NCBI GenBank assembly: GCA_003550325.1
Contig: QKWP01000069.1
Coordinates: 280,432-344,431, forward strand
Source: Gigaspora rosea
Taxonomy: Eukaryota > Glomeromycota > Glomeromycetes > Diversisporales > Gigasporaceae
Length of the DNA stretch: 64,000 nt
Reading direction: 5' to 3'
Shown here: piece after piece, positions 43,316-55,250 of the stretch
Layout: every line of letters starts with the position of its first letter
How positions within the stretch are numbered: position 1 is the stretch's first letter
Translations under genes and position numbers: made by a program
Notes under the pieces: model-generated
What the model was told of the DNA's origin: nothing
Database searches by the model: none
What the model saw: the letters and a program-made list of their open reading frames with translations, nothing else

Positions 43316-43840
43316 AATTCGTGATTCTTTTGTAAACAATAGTACTATCATAGTAAAAGTTGGGGGGAATCTAATATAAGTTTTATAATAGAGCTGAATC
43401 CAGCTTCACCCACAAGGTAGGTCATCTTTTTTTCAAGATAACCTTTCTTGGAGCTCTAATAAAAGTTATAGAGCTGATTTTTGTGGTTCTAATAGTAGTA
43501 AAATCAGTAAAATTGATCTGGTGGTTGTTGAGATACCTTAGCTTTTCTTCTTACAATCATATAAGGTTTCTTTAAAATTTTTTAAAGAAATTTTATATGA
43601 TTATAAAGAGAAAGGCTAGGGTATCTCAACAACCACCAGGCCAATTTTACCGATCTTACTACTATTAGAACCACAAACATCAGCTCTATAACTTTTATTA
43701 GAGCTCCAAGCAAGGTTATCTTGAAAAAAAGATGACCTACCTTGTGGGTGAAGCTGGATTCAGCTCTATTATAAAACTTATATTAGATTCCCCCAACTTT
43801 TACTATGACAGTACTATTGTTTACAAAAGAATCACGAATT
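43316..43840. mobile_element. 525-bp near-perfect hairpin (foldback element)
   Basis: The arms, about 43316-43576 and 43580-43840, are complementary almost throughout, with the centre at AAAATTTTTTAAAG. The outer ends are AATTCGTGATTCTTTTGTAA and its complement. Each arm carries the words CAGCTTCACCCACAAGGTAG and GGTGGTTGTTGAGATACC. There is no coding capacity. Substitutions between arms are few, so the palindrome is fairly young or is kept homogeneous. Confidence 0.85.
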
Positions 43841-43981
43841 AAAAAAATAAATCAGTGTTATATTTATAGTAAATATACAGGCAAATTTGCCTATGAACTA
43901 TTACAAACTAAGGGATAGGAACTTTCATCAAAGATATTTCTTGACCAAATTTGATGAAAATGTTTTTACATCTTACCTCTT

Positions 43982-45444
43982 TATAGTCACACCCCATATA
44001 GTTACACCTCTATATAAATGTCCAATATTATGCAACAGATTTAAATATAGTAAAAATATCTCATTATAATCACAAATCACGTATAATAACTATCACAAAA
44101 AAATTTTGATTTTTTATCCTTTTTATTAATAATAAATCTCGTTATAATTACAAAATTTGACTAAATATGAATTATAACATCTTATTGGCCAATATTCTTA
44201 TTCATTATTTAAAATTTTTATTAAATATTTTTAAAGGGTTGTTAGCAAATAACTTTTGATGCAGTGGTCTGATTTGGATGAAACAACTATCAAAATATTC
44301 ATTTCAATAAGACAATTCTAATGAGCACTAGATAGTTAAAATCCAATTACAGGTTTCTGTGATCGTTAAAATTTGTGTTACTTTATATGTTTAAGAATTG
44401 GTTAAATTTAAATATCTAAATTTTTTTTTTTTTTTTTTAAGTTTAGAGGCCGTGTGCTATGGCCGGGATTTTATTATGAGTTATAGTGACGTAATATTTG
44501 TTACATGAATGAGGATACAACTAGCCACACGTGCACTTTTGGTGCCTAATTTAAGTAGTCCGCCCGAAGGTTCTACACTAGCTGCCATACCTACAACCCA
44601 ACTACGGGAATTGTCTATTTAAACCCTCTGGTTCATGGTCCTCCTATTACTACCGACGTACTATATTTAATGCAGATATTGTGGGCCACAACCCTTTTAA
44701 ATTCGACGACCTAAGGGCTACTTTACCCTCGCACAAGAGCCTACCGGAACAAATTTCATGTCCCATACATGTACCATTGCCCGGATTTGGTAACCGAGGC
44801 TACCTGCCCTTATTAGGTTCGTTCCGATCGTAGTATCCGCCTTCTCTGGTGCATACCGTAGGACCGATTTTCACTACCTCCTAACTCGGGTCTTGCCAAA
44901 CGGGTTCTTGTGGGTTTTTTCCGGTTCCCTGGATTTGCGATGTAACACATACATCATTGCGCCCGCAGGCTCCCATTCAAGATGGTGGAACCAAGGTTAC
45001 AGGTTTAGCACCCAACCGCTCATAAGCCACAATCACCGAACGCAGATTTAACTTCAAAACGTCGCCAGTGGGATTCGAACTGTCAACCTGCCGCTTGGGG
45101 GGTGACACCTTGACCACTTCTCTAAGGCGCCACACCCTTATTTAAATATCTAAATAAAAAATCCTTTATGATTTTAGTATTTTGTAAATAAATTTGAATG
45201 ATTTTAGACACTTTAGAATTGTCATATTGAGTCAAACACTTTACCCAAATTGGGTCACTGGATCAAATATTATTTACTTTTAAGTATTTTAAATTTTTTA
45301 ATAGTATTTCAAATATGCACAAAATGTATTGCTTATTGGCTTTTGGTCATGTACTATTACAAGAAGTTTATTTATAGTCATACCTCTATATAATCACCAA
45401 AATAGAGCATGACCAACTTGTGATTATCAAGAGATCTGACTGTA
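43982..45444 (-). mobile_element. pogo-type MITE carrying a SINE insertion
   Basis: The ends are TATAGTCACACCCCATATAG and, as complement, TACAGTCAGATCTCTTGATA. Excluding the SINE and one duplication, about 730 bp matches 14170-14712 in reverse orientation. The shared block GACAATTCTAATGAG links it to several other relics. The SINE at 44422-45139 is younger than this element. Confidence 0.7.
44422..45139 (-). mobile_element. Young tRNA-headed SINE with perfect 16-bp duplication
   Basis: The minus-strand 5' end near 45139 has a tRNA-like head with A-box-like TTAGAGAAGTGG (45114-45125) and B-box GTTCGAATCCC (45070-45080). The body is rich in CG dinucleotides, and the 3' end is a poly-A (T run 44421-44438). 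Exact 16-bp duplications ATTTAAATATCTAAAT (44406-44421 and 45140-45155) flank it. It was reverse transcribed by a LINE-type machinery; the LINE in this window also ends in poly-A and is a candidate partner, which is inference. The SINE is the intact paralogue of the relic at 16529-17544. Confidence 0.87.
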
Positions 45445-46179
45445 TTTTAATTCTACAAATTCATAGAATTCAATTAAAAAAATTTTTATTAAATTTGATC
45501 AAGAACTTATAGAGACAATATTAATAAAAGTTTTTAAAAGTTAAAATATTTAAGTGACAAATTAAAATAATCAACATGTATTATAGTACAAATAGCAAAA
45601 ATCTATAGTGCGAATAGCAATTTCCTTAAAAAAAAAAAAAGATAAAAAATTATTAAGCCTATTTGATGCATAATCTGCTATATACACAAATATATATTAT
45701 ATAAAATATAAAAAAAACTTAAAAAAAACCCTTCATTTTACAATATTTTTTCTAATTTTGTATTTTTCCAATTTTTGCATTTTTCCAATTTTTGCATTTC
45801 TTACTATTATCTGATCTGGATTAGATAATAGTAACCTAATGGGTCAGATGTTTAACTTAAGTTATAACCCAGGTCAAAACACTAGTTTAATTAATTATAT
45901 AAAATAAATTTTATTCTTATATGTACTGATTAATTTGAGTTCAAATCTGGAATAGCAAATTTATTATTAATTTGATATATTCAAAGGAAATATATAAGTT
46001 ATAAAATATTTGTTCTGAAAGTTTTAGTTTGGATTATCAAGTGTTTAATATATAAAAGGCTAAATTAGAGAAAGGCAATTGTATATTTTTTGTAATTTTA
46101 TAAACTTATGAAAGTTTACTATTAGCAAATTTATATGTACAAAATATTTTGAAAGACCTTGCATACTACAAGATAAGTA
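45445..46179. other. AT-rich sequence, no features recognised
   Basis: It includes AATTTTTGCATTTTTCC in two direct copies near 45760-45800 and ACCCAGGTCAAAACACTAG at 45868, a word shared with 58395-58414. Nothing coding was seen. Confidence 0.35.
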
Positions 46180-46792
46180 AAATATATTTTAAAATATTTT
46201 AGGTCTAATATTTTTGAAATATTTCAAATTCTTATGAATTTTTTAGAACTGGAAAACCAAGCTGGATTAGTAGATCTGTAGTCTGATTATACCAAGGGCA
46301 TGTTTGACTAATATTTTCAAAATATCTTAATGATTGTATTACAAGATCAGATTAGATCTTTGTTTATTTTTTTTGTTTATAATTTAGATTTTCTATTAAT
46401 TTTATATTGTTTTTTCAGTTCTAGAATGTTTTTTTTGGTTTTGTTTTGTTTTTTTTTAGTTTTGGTTTGTTTTTTCAATTTTTTATCATTCATTTTTAAT
46501 TTTTTATTTTATTTTACAAAAAACCAACCCTGACTTTTTGGCACTTTGCAAGAAATCTAATAATATTTTAACACTTTGTGCAGCCTTCTGACACTTTGCA
46601 AGAACACACAACTGATTTTACCAAGTAAATTCTAAATTTTTAAGAGTACTTCTTTAGAAAAATAAAGATTTAGTTAGTGCTTCATTTATTTTTTCATTTG
46701 ACATTTTTTGTTTTTGTTTTTTTTTGTTTTTGTTTTTTTTTATTTTTTTATTAATTTATTTTATTTTGGCACTTTGTAAAAATACAATCTAG

Positions 46793-47493
46793 AAAGACCT
46801 GCGGTCAATAGCATAGTGGTTATGCTCCCAGGTCCCAAATGCAAGATTGCCGGTTCAAGCCCACTAGGAACATTAATTCTACACGAAGTCATGAGACAGA
46901 CGGGCTGAGCCAGGATGCTAGAACCATGTGCGGGTACATAACCACATTAGGAAGCTCTATGAAAAATATAACATATGAAAAGAAGACACCTAGTAAAGAT
47001 CTGAACAAAAAAGAAAATAGTGAATGCTCACGGTGAAATTCCGGTAGAACAAATGAATACTTCCAGTGGAATTCTGGTTGAACAATGAATACTACTGGTG
47101 GAATTCCGGTTGCAAGGTTTAAACACAGTGCTACGATACCAAAACCAGGAAAAGCCCCACGAGAAAAAACCTGACCTGAGAAGGGAGTACCTGGGGTAGA
47201 AGAAAAATGGGCCTACCAAGCATATCGGCAGAGTAAACTAACTCCTTAAAGTTGATCTAAGAAGCCTACAGGTAGGGCGTATCGAATGACGGTCCGGCTA
47301 GACTCAGCCAAAAAAACCTGATAAAAGGGGAGTAGGTTAGAATAGACTTCGTAGAACAAAATTAAAATAGAAAATAGAATATGTAATGAAAATGTAGGGG
47401 CCCATTGGGTCCCTATAACCAATGACCTTAATAAATGAGCGCCAAATGCGCCCCGACAGCCGTTGAGCTAAAGGGTTAAAAAAATATATATAT
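46793..47493 (+). mobile_element. tRNA-headed SINE of a second family
   Basis: The plus-strand head has A-box TAGCATAGTGG (46809-46819) and B-box GGTTCAAGCCC (46852-46862). The body is CG-containing and the tail is A7 followed by TA repeats (47478-47493). Flanks AATACAATCTAG (46781-46792) and AATATAATCTAG (47494-47505) differ at one position. The body is not similar to the 19137 and 44422 elements, so a separate family is likely. A tRNA A-box-like TTAGCTCAACGG is also present on the minus strand near 47461-47475. Confidence 0.78.
47036..47115 (+). repeat. Three-copy ~35-bp repeat inside the SINE
   Basis: Units of the form GGAATTCCGGTTGAACAA followed by ATGAATACT recur three times with small changes within the SINE body. 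Confidence 0.65.
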
Positions 47494-48000
47494 AATATAA
47501 TCTAGGCTTTTTTGTTAGACTTTTTTGTCACTTTGCAAAAATATATACAACTTGATTTCAGCAATTTCTGTTATGAACTCTACTTTAGAGAATGAAGATT
47601 TGGGCTTTTATTTTTTTATTTTTAATTTTTTGTTTGTTATCTTTTTACTTATTTCTTTGATTTTTATTTTTTTATTATTTGGTACTTTGCTAAACTGTGA
47701 TTTTGACAATTTTAGAATTGCAAAAACATGAACTCTTATTTTAAAGAAATAGAGATTTGGGGCTTTATTTATTTTTTTATTTAGCTTGCTTACAATTTTT
47801 TTTTTGTTTGTTTCTTTTTTTTTACTTATTTTTTTAATTGTATTTATTTATTTCTGCTTTCTTTAAAATTTTGCAAAAAAACAACCTAACCTTTTTGGAA
47901 CTTTACAAGAACACCAACTTTAACTTCTTTAGCACTTTGCAAAAAAGTAGCACATATAAGTGAATATAATAGTTAACAAAAAAAAAGAAGGAAAACAAGT

Positions 48001-49660
48001 GTGTTGGGCTAGTATTTTTATAAAATTAGATGTGATGAAGTGCAAAAGTGTTTAAAATATTACTAATTTTTTGAGTTTATTTTTTTCAATAATTTTTTTA
48101 GATTGTTTTTTTTTGGTTTTATTTTTTTTGTTGTTTTTTTTTTATTTTTTTTTGTAAAGAATATATAATAATATATAATAAAATATATAATATTGATTAA
48201 AAATTTAAAATATAATATATAATAATAATAATAAATAAAAAAATATAAAATTTTATATTACCTTGTAAAACTTGTGAAAACCTGTAAAACATTTAAAAAT
48301 TTGCAAAAAGAATGTTTATGTAAATATATCTAATATTATTAGTTGATATATCATATTAGATATATATTAAGTAATATCAATATCAAATATATATTGATTA
48401 CTATTACTATTGATAAAAATTGGCAGGGTGTTGAGTATCAATATATATCTTGCCCTGTTAGTAATTGATATATATCTATATATAAATTTGCTGATATTGT
48501 TGTTTGAACCTTCATATTGTCAGTTTTGGAGCTTGTTATCAATACATCATATTTAGAAAGCTTGGTAATAGCATTTGTAGTACACAATAGTATAGTAAAA
48601 ATGTTCATTATATGATAGTTTAAGTTTTAGTATTAGTGATTATAGTTGTAGTTGGGTTATGGTTAGAATTGGTTAATTTTTTTTTATTTGTAACTGATTG
48701 AACTATAAAAATTAAAAAAAATTGTATAATTATAAAATCGTGTTATAAAAAAAATGATTAATAAATTAAAGAAATTGGGTGTATATTGTTAATAGTTTTA
48801 CAGATTTGCAAAAAATTTTTCTCTGCCAACTGCATATGTGCACCAAACAATAAAAATCAATTACTATTTAAATCAATAAAAATCAATTACTATCTAAATT
48901 GATAAAAATTGATTACTATCTAAATTGATAAAAATTGATAGTAGGGATTGTAAACAATATATATTTTAACTATTATATATTGATACTATTTGACTTGCAA
49001 ATTTTGGTAATAGTAGTTACAAAATATTTATTTGCTCAAATTTTTTGGTGAAGTATTTTATAAAATATAGACACTAAGTACAATTAGATATGCATTCACT
49101 ACAACTGGCATTTTGATCCAGAATCCTAATGCAATTAATTTTGAGTGTTTAACACCTTCATTAGCAACGTTTTAACTAGTTATTTCTTCTTCAAACCAAC
49201 TTATAAATACAATACAAGAATTAATAGACTTATACAGCTTGAAAATAAAAATAAGAGCAGTACAAATATATTTAACAATTAGAGCATCCCAGACAACTTC
49301 TTTGGCTTTAATTATAAAGTAACAATACCCACAACAACAACTAGTTCATAAAAAACCCCAAATGACCCAAGACATTCAAATTTGGAACTCTTGTAACTGC
49401 AGAATCAATTATCAAAGAACTGGAATAAAAAGAAAACTTGAAATAAAGAAAGATTGAAAATGCAAAAATAAGAAAAGAACAGCAAATTCTTAATAAGGTA
49501 AAAAAACAAAGTAAAATAATAGCAAAAGTAAATATAGTATTGAAGAACAATATATTTTTAATACTTTTTAATACCTAGTTTTTAAATAGCTCTTTGAACT
49601 ATAAAAATAAATAAATAAAATTAATTTTTTTTATAAAATTAAAAAATCACATTATTAAAT
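48001..49660. other. AT-rich sequence without a recognised element
   Basis: TATATTGATA and TTGATTACTATCTAAAT words recur at 48330-48480 and 48850-48940. No gene is evident. Confidence 0.35.
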
Positions 49661-49880
49661 GGCATAGCTAATGCTGAAGTTGGCTGATACTGAAGCTCAG
49701 GGGTCTCAATTAGAAATTATAAGCCCTACTAAATCTATATATACTCTATAAATATAAAATCTACACCCAAACCCTACCCTAACCCTATAAAACAAAATCG
49801 AAAAAAACATTCAAAAAAAATTTTAAATTTTATATTAAAATAGGTCAAAGCTTTAGCATCAGCCAACTTTAGCATCAGCC
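49661..49880 (+). mobile_element. MITE with GCTGATGCTGAA-type ends
   Basis: It matches 9622-9806 in the same orientation, with TATAAGCCCTACTAAA and the telomere-like CCCTACCCTAACCCTATAA shared. Both ends carry duplicated TTGGCTGATACTGAAGC-type words, suggesting an end-to-end duplication. Confidence 0.6.
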
Positions 49881-50429
49881 GTGATATTAAATAACTTTAA
49901 ATACTATATAATAAACCAGATTTTTTGAAAGTAAATTGACAAATATATATTTAAATATTTATTTATCTAATTTTTTGAAATCTAAAATTTTTGTGAAATA
50001 TAAATAAACCTTTTGTAGTCAAATTATTTATTTAATTCTAATAAAAAAAATTTTTTTATAAAATTTTTAACTGATATTCAAATGATTAGATCTATTAAGA
50101 ATTTTTAGTTAAATTTTATAAAAATTTTAAAATATGTACAACTTAATACTAAAAACCTGTTTTACTAATAAGCTTTAATCTATTTAGCAAATAAGAAATC
50201 AAGTTTATTATGTATCCACAGAATTAGAACTGTGGCTTTTTATTCTTATAAATTATATAGGTTGTAACTTTTATTATTAATTTAGTATATAAAGTATAAA
50301 AAAAATTTACAGTAAATAATAAATTGATTGTATATTTTATATATTAAATTTTACAAATAAATACAATCTTTTGAAGAACTTTTATATGTGACAAAAAAAA
50401 TCTACAAAATTAGATATGATCAACTTAGT

Positions 50430-50680
50430 GAATTGATCCATCTAAAAATCTTCACCTGGGTCACCCAACAGGTAGACAATGTGCCACACAGGTGAAAACA
50501 GGTCAGTTCAAAAAAAGGCACTACTTGGGTCACTTGGATCAATTAAAAACAATTTTCAGATAGTTAATATGACTAGTGATTTGACCAGGTGGGTGTAATC
50601 TATAGTTGGTTTATAGACAGAAATTCATTTAATTGGCTGATGTAAATCAATTGCCCAGGTAACTTACTTATACACTTTAT
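50430..50680. repeat. CACCTGGGTCAC motif block
   Basis: CACCTGGGTCACCCAACAGG, CACACAGGTGAAAACAGG and ACCAGGTGGGTG occur in mixed orientation. A similar block is at 58280-58414. They are probably subterminal motifs of a decayed element, but no ends were fixed. Confidence 0.4.
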
Positions 50681-51474
50681 AGTACTTTTTTAGGACATAA
50701 AATTACACAAGCAAAAAATTGTCACAAATATCATTTCTAGCTACTTAAGAGTGCTAGAAAGTTAACTCTAAAATTAATCTTTTATAATTTCTTATTTAGA
50801 GAAGTTAGCTTAAATGCAACTTTCTGAACTAGGTAAATAAAAAAAAGCTTTGTTTGAATTTTAACACACTAGAAAAAAAATAGTTACTAACAAAATAGCT
50901 AGTTTTTTTTAGAGATTAGAATTTCAGATTTGGTTTTTGAAGCAGAATAAGCTTATTAGTAGTATTAGCAATAAGAAATTTAGCGTTAAAGCACTCTTAA
51001 ATTGGATTGGTTTTTAAGTTTGGATTTATAGAGCATATATATGAGTTTTGAGTACTTAGAGAGTTATATTTAGTAAGTCTTGTTGTTTTAGTAGTTGAAC
51101 ATTACTTTTACTCTTTTCTATATATATTTACCTATCTTATATATACATATAATCAGTGTTTTTACTAATTTTATAAACTTTTTTCTTGAAGTTTTTATTT
51201 TTAGTACTGTAATATTATAAAATAACAAATAAAAATTGTGCAATTTGATTGAGTAATAATCACGTATAAATTAACAAATCAATCTAAAAAACAAGCCAAT
51301 CAGACAAACTTCTATATGAATAGTTGGTGGTAGAATTAATTTTACAAATTAATATAGTTATAGCAATGCCATATTTTTTGCTATAATTGCTATGAGCTAT
51401 AAAGCCATAATGACATAAAACTACAATTATGTTCTACAAAAAAGATCTGAATAGATCTGGTATTTTTAATAAGT

Positions 51475-52405
51475 ATGAATGTAGTATTACACTAACGGTA
51501 CCAGAATTAAAACTGTATATGGTCCGGTGCAAAAAGGTTCGTACCTCAAATAGTTATTAGTAAACTTTTTTTTTTACAAAATAATTATTAATATTTTTAA
51601 TTTATTAAAAGTGACTAGTATTCGGATTATTAAAAATATAAAATTTTTAATAACTTTTTTGATAAAATAAAAAGTTTTATTTATGCTAACTTTCTTAAAA
51701 AATCAATTGTAAAATTTACTATATAAATTTGATAGTAATTTTTATATATTTTATATAGTAAAAAATATAATTACTTGACTTTAATAGCCAATTTTTTAAC
51801 AACTAGTGATTCAATTTTGCCCAAATTTTAACTGTATGTTTATTATATACACACTAATGCACTTGCATAATACAAACTTATAAAACTGCATACTGTTTGC
51901 GAAAATGGTTAAATAGATTTTTTTCTAAAAAAGCTTTTTTTTTTTTTTACTCAATTCAAAAAGTTATATATAATGAATTGTTAAAATAAAACTATATTAT
52001 TATAATAAAAATTATACAAAAAGATAAATTATAACCTACTTTATTTAATATAAAAAAATTAGAAACATTTAATTATAATTTATTAAGCTATTTAAATACA
52101 AAAATTAAATTCATTTTTGAGGTATGAACCTTTTTGCTTTGGACCATATATAATTAATATGGAAAATATACTACTATCAACAGGCTTGCTTGTTTCATAT
52201 GGGTTTGTAGCTAGCAGCAGTCCTTCAAACTCACTACATAAACTGGATCCAAATTTAGATCCAGATTTGGATGCAGCGAGTTTGAAGGACTGCTGCTGGC
52301 TACAGACACATGTGAGAGACAAGTGGAGCCCGTTGATAGTAGTGTATTTTCTATATTAATTATATGTACAGGTTTAGTTCTAAGTGTAATGCTACATTCA
52401 TACCC
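51475..52405. mobile_element. Element with nested inverted repeats
   Basis: Outer inverted ends are ATGAATGTAGTATTACACT (near 51475) and AGTGTAATGCTACATTCAT (near 52387). Second-level inverted words are GGTACGAACCTTTTTGCA (complement of 51530-51550) and GGTATGAACCTTTTTGC (52121). A further palindrome at 52155-52360 has arms containing GCAGCAGTCCTTCAAACTC. The mirrored frames on both strands at 52092-52359 come from this palindrome. Confidence 0.6.
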
Positions 52406-52483
52406 TTTAAAAATACTAGATCTATCCGGATCCTTTTTTTAGAACACTAGCTATAATGCTGTAATGCTATAATGCAGTAATAC

Positions 52484-52780
52484 TACAGTTAGACCTCTAT
52501 AAATGCAATCACCATAAATGCAATTTCTCTCTAAATGCACATTTTTCTTTTTCCTAAAATGTTATTAGTGCTAAATGCACCTTCTCTTGAATAACATTTT
52601 ATATTACACTAACCTTCCTAAATGCACATAGCCAATCAAATTTTAGTATTTAAGATAGGTTATACAGTTTTGGTAGAAGTTATACAAACTGATGATCTAA
52701 TTTTTAAAGCTTCAATTTAATTGGCTCTCTAAATGTGTAGGCTTGTCTCTATGAGTTGCATTTATGATGAGTTGATTGTA
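52484..52780. mobile_element. pogo-type MITE, AAATGCA-rich
   Basis: The ends are TACAGTTAGACCTCTATAAA and, as complement, TACAATCAACTCATCATAAA, each followed by TGCAA. The interior is rich in CTAAATGCAC words. It is related to 25420-25617. Confidence 0.6.
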
Positions 52781-53405
52781 TTTGCTATAATACTATTTAT
52801 TAAAATTTTGCACTGCATTATAGTTTCCTTTAAATAATATACTATTAAATATTTTTTGAATTTGATTCTGCCGACTTTATTGATTTTGTATATGTAATAA
52901 TATAAATAAAGGAGTTTGTTGGCCTAGATTTTATTTGACTTAAACGTCATAATTATTTTTTTGGCCAATTAGACCAGTCTATAAATTATTGTTTGAGAAT
53001 GTCTTTAGTGAGCTAATTGATCAGAAATAATATAATTGTTAAGAGCATTTATAGCTTATATATACATACATACTTATGTATTTAAAAATTTATTATAACT
53101 ATTGTATTCTGCTACAGAATATACTTTAAATAACTTTTATATTACTGATTAATTAATGTAAATAAATGATTATATGGCAAATAATAACATATTTATTAGT
53201 TTACAATTTGGAGTAATTTAATAGGACCCAAAATATACATAGATAGGTAAGATGACTTTTAACTTTTTTATTAATTGCTGTACGCATAACTTTTTTATAA
53301 TATCAGTATGCAAACTTTATCCTTTACAATAAAAAAATTAAAAAAATATGCAAATAAAATTCTAACCTTATTAATTATAGTATAAAATTTTATATAAGCT
53401 ATAGT

Positions 53406-54354
53406 CAGTGATGGCAATTTAATCGGCCAAAGAAAATTTAATTGGCCATCGGCCAATATATAATTATTTGGCCAAAATGGCCAAAATTTTGCGGCCAAAG
53501 TTGAATGTCAATTGGCCAGGCCAATAAAAATTATTTGGCCGATATGGCTGTTGGCCAATGGCCAAATGGCCAAAAGGCCAAGTGTCCAAATTTCTCTGTA
53601 TAGTAATAAAAAAAAATGTATATAAAAATACTGTATTATATGCATACTAATGTTAATATATATTACATATACGTACTGGTTTTGTTTAAAGCCACACTAT
53701 TAACTATAAGAACCAATATTCTTGAATTGTATTTATTGTATATTACCTTCCCAAAAAAAGTTAATTAACACTATAGTTATCTATTTTCATGTGCTATTAC
53801 TAAAGTTGCGATAAAGAAATTGACGAACTATTGGAATTAATAAAACTTATAGAACGGATCGATATTTAACTATACGTGAAAGAATAATTAAATCTAACGA
53901 TTCTTTTCAAGTTCTTTTTTAATTATAATAGTTTGCTTGAAAGTTCGTTTTGAAAGCATATTAATATATAAGATAACTTAAGTAATAATTGTTAAGCTAT
54001 ATAAAAAAAAATCTAGCGAAAGTTAATAAATTATATAAAAAATAATTTAAGTGAAGGTTTAATAACTTATATAAAAATAATTTAAGTGAAAGTTTAATAA
54101 ACTATATAAAAATAATTTAAGCGAAGGTTTAAAAAGTTATATAAAAGTATAATTTGAACAAAGGTTTAATAAGTAATTTGAGCAAAGGTTTAATAAACAA
54201 AGGTTTAGTAAGTTATATAGAAAAATTACTTAAGTGAAGATTTAACCAATCAAATTACTAGTTTTATTTGGCCGTTTCGGCCAAAAATGAAATTTATATT
54301 TTTGGTCTTTTGGCCTCGGCCAATGGCCGGCCAAATTACCAAGTGACATCACTG
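53406..54354. mobile_element. hAT-type element, GGCCAA-rich, perfect 8-bp duplication
   Basis: The ends are CAGTGATGGCAATTTAATCG and, as complement, CAGTGATGTCACTTGGTAAT. Exact duplications GCTATAGT flank it (53398-53405 and 54355-54362). The left ~180 bp and right ~100 bp are packed with GGCCAAA and GGCCAAT in both orientations, forming dense inverted motif arrays. The middle has a ~37-bp tandem repeat. No transposase remains. Confidence 0.9.
53985..54245 (+). repeat. ~37-bp tandem repeat inside the hAT element
   Basis: Six or seven units of ATAAAAATAATTTAAGTGAA plus GGTTTAATAA(A/G)TTAT vary slightly in the AAGTGAA/GAGCAAA part. Confidence 0.75.
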
Positions 54355-54524
54355 GCTATAGTGATATATAAAGTTATAATTTTTTAGCAGTAGCATGTTA
54401 TTTTTTTAAAAAAAAATTCTCATGTATATAAACTTGCATATTAAAATTCAAACAGGTTTTGTATATACGTTCTAAGGCTCTTTGCACATGCTAGAGCCTA
54501 GTATGTATGTACATATGCTATATA

Positions 54525-55250
54525 CCGTACCCCCTTGTTTTAATCCAAAAACGTAAAAACGCCTTTATACCCCTTTGTCATACCAAAAGATAAAATTTTT
54601 AGGTTTGAAAATAAGCTACCCCACGATCGATGATCATTGCTACATAGTAAAATCTAAATTTTACTAAGCAAATCGATTAAAGTTGCATAAGTAAATGTAT
54701 TCAGCAGATAAAAATACGTATATCCTAAAATTTTTATATAAAATCGAATAGCTTTTTATTATTTGACTTTAATTTTTACGTTCAATGAAAAAAATTTTTT
54801 TTTAAAAAAACATATATATTGAGCATAAAAATTAAAAGTCAAATAATAAAAAGTTATCTGATTTAAATAAAAATTTTAGAGTATATGTATTTTGATCTTT
54901 TGAATATGGTTACTTATGTAACTTTAATCGATCTGCTTAGTAAAATTTAGACTTTACTATATAGCGATTATAATAGATTAACTAAAATCATTTTATAAGT
55001 TACCACTGATTTTTTGTGTTCAAAATCAGCCAAAAAAGGTAGTTTATTTTTTGGGATTATATAGTAATAAAATATATTTATTTATTGTATAAATTTACTT
55101 TTTAGAGATTTGTTTATTTATTTATTTATTTTTGTTTTTTTAAAAAATCAATTCTTATTTTAAAATGCCACACATGTGTGTACTCAATTTTATTATTGTT
55201 TTGGTTTAAAAAATAAGGTAGCTAAAATCAAAACAAAGGAGTAGCGTATT
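54525..55250. mobile_element. Palindromic element nested in the AGGACC element
   Basis: Inverted outer words are CCCCTTGTTTTAATCC (54533) and, as complement of the right side, CTCCTTTGTTTTGATTTTAG. A long inner palindrome has arms of about 54640-54790 and 54815-54970 (TTTAATCGATTTGCTTAG-type words), centred near 54800. There is no coding capacity. Confidence 0.55.

Larger units (their letters stand above)
46180..48000 (-). repeat. Old inverted copy of the ~255-bp satellite region
   Basis: Words such as GGCACTTTGCAAGAA and AGATCAGATTAGATCTTTG recur in the same order as in the complement of 56480-57910. The array is more decayed, with expanded T-rich tracts, and a SINE (46793-47493) interrupts it. 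Frames here are low-complexity Phe/Leu-rich translations. Confidence 0.6.

Noticed and set aside
46800..46870. A tRNA gene on the plus strand
   Set aside because: A- and B-boxes are good, but the acceptor stem does not close and the sequence continues into a SINE body with poly-A tail and target duplication.
49150..49560. Possible decayed coding sequence
   Set aside because: Composition is slightly less AT-biased and some frames look protein-like, but stops are frequent and no motif was recognised.
52092..52359. Two overlapping frames with LDPNLDPDLDAAS-type sequence
   Set aside because: They are the two strands of a palindrome within the 51475-52405 element.
53295..53498. Trp/Pro-rich 67-residue frame
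   Set aside because: It reads through GGCCAA motif repeats of the hAT element end and has no independent support.
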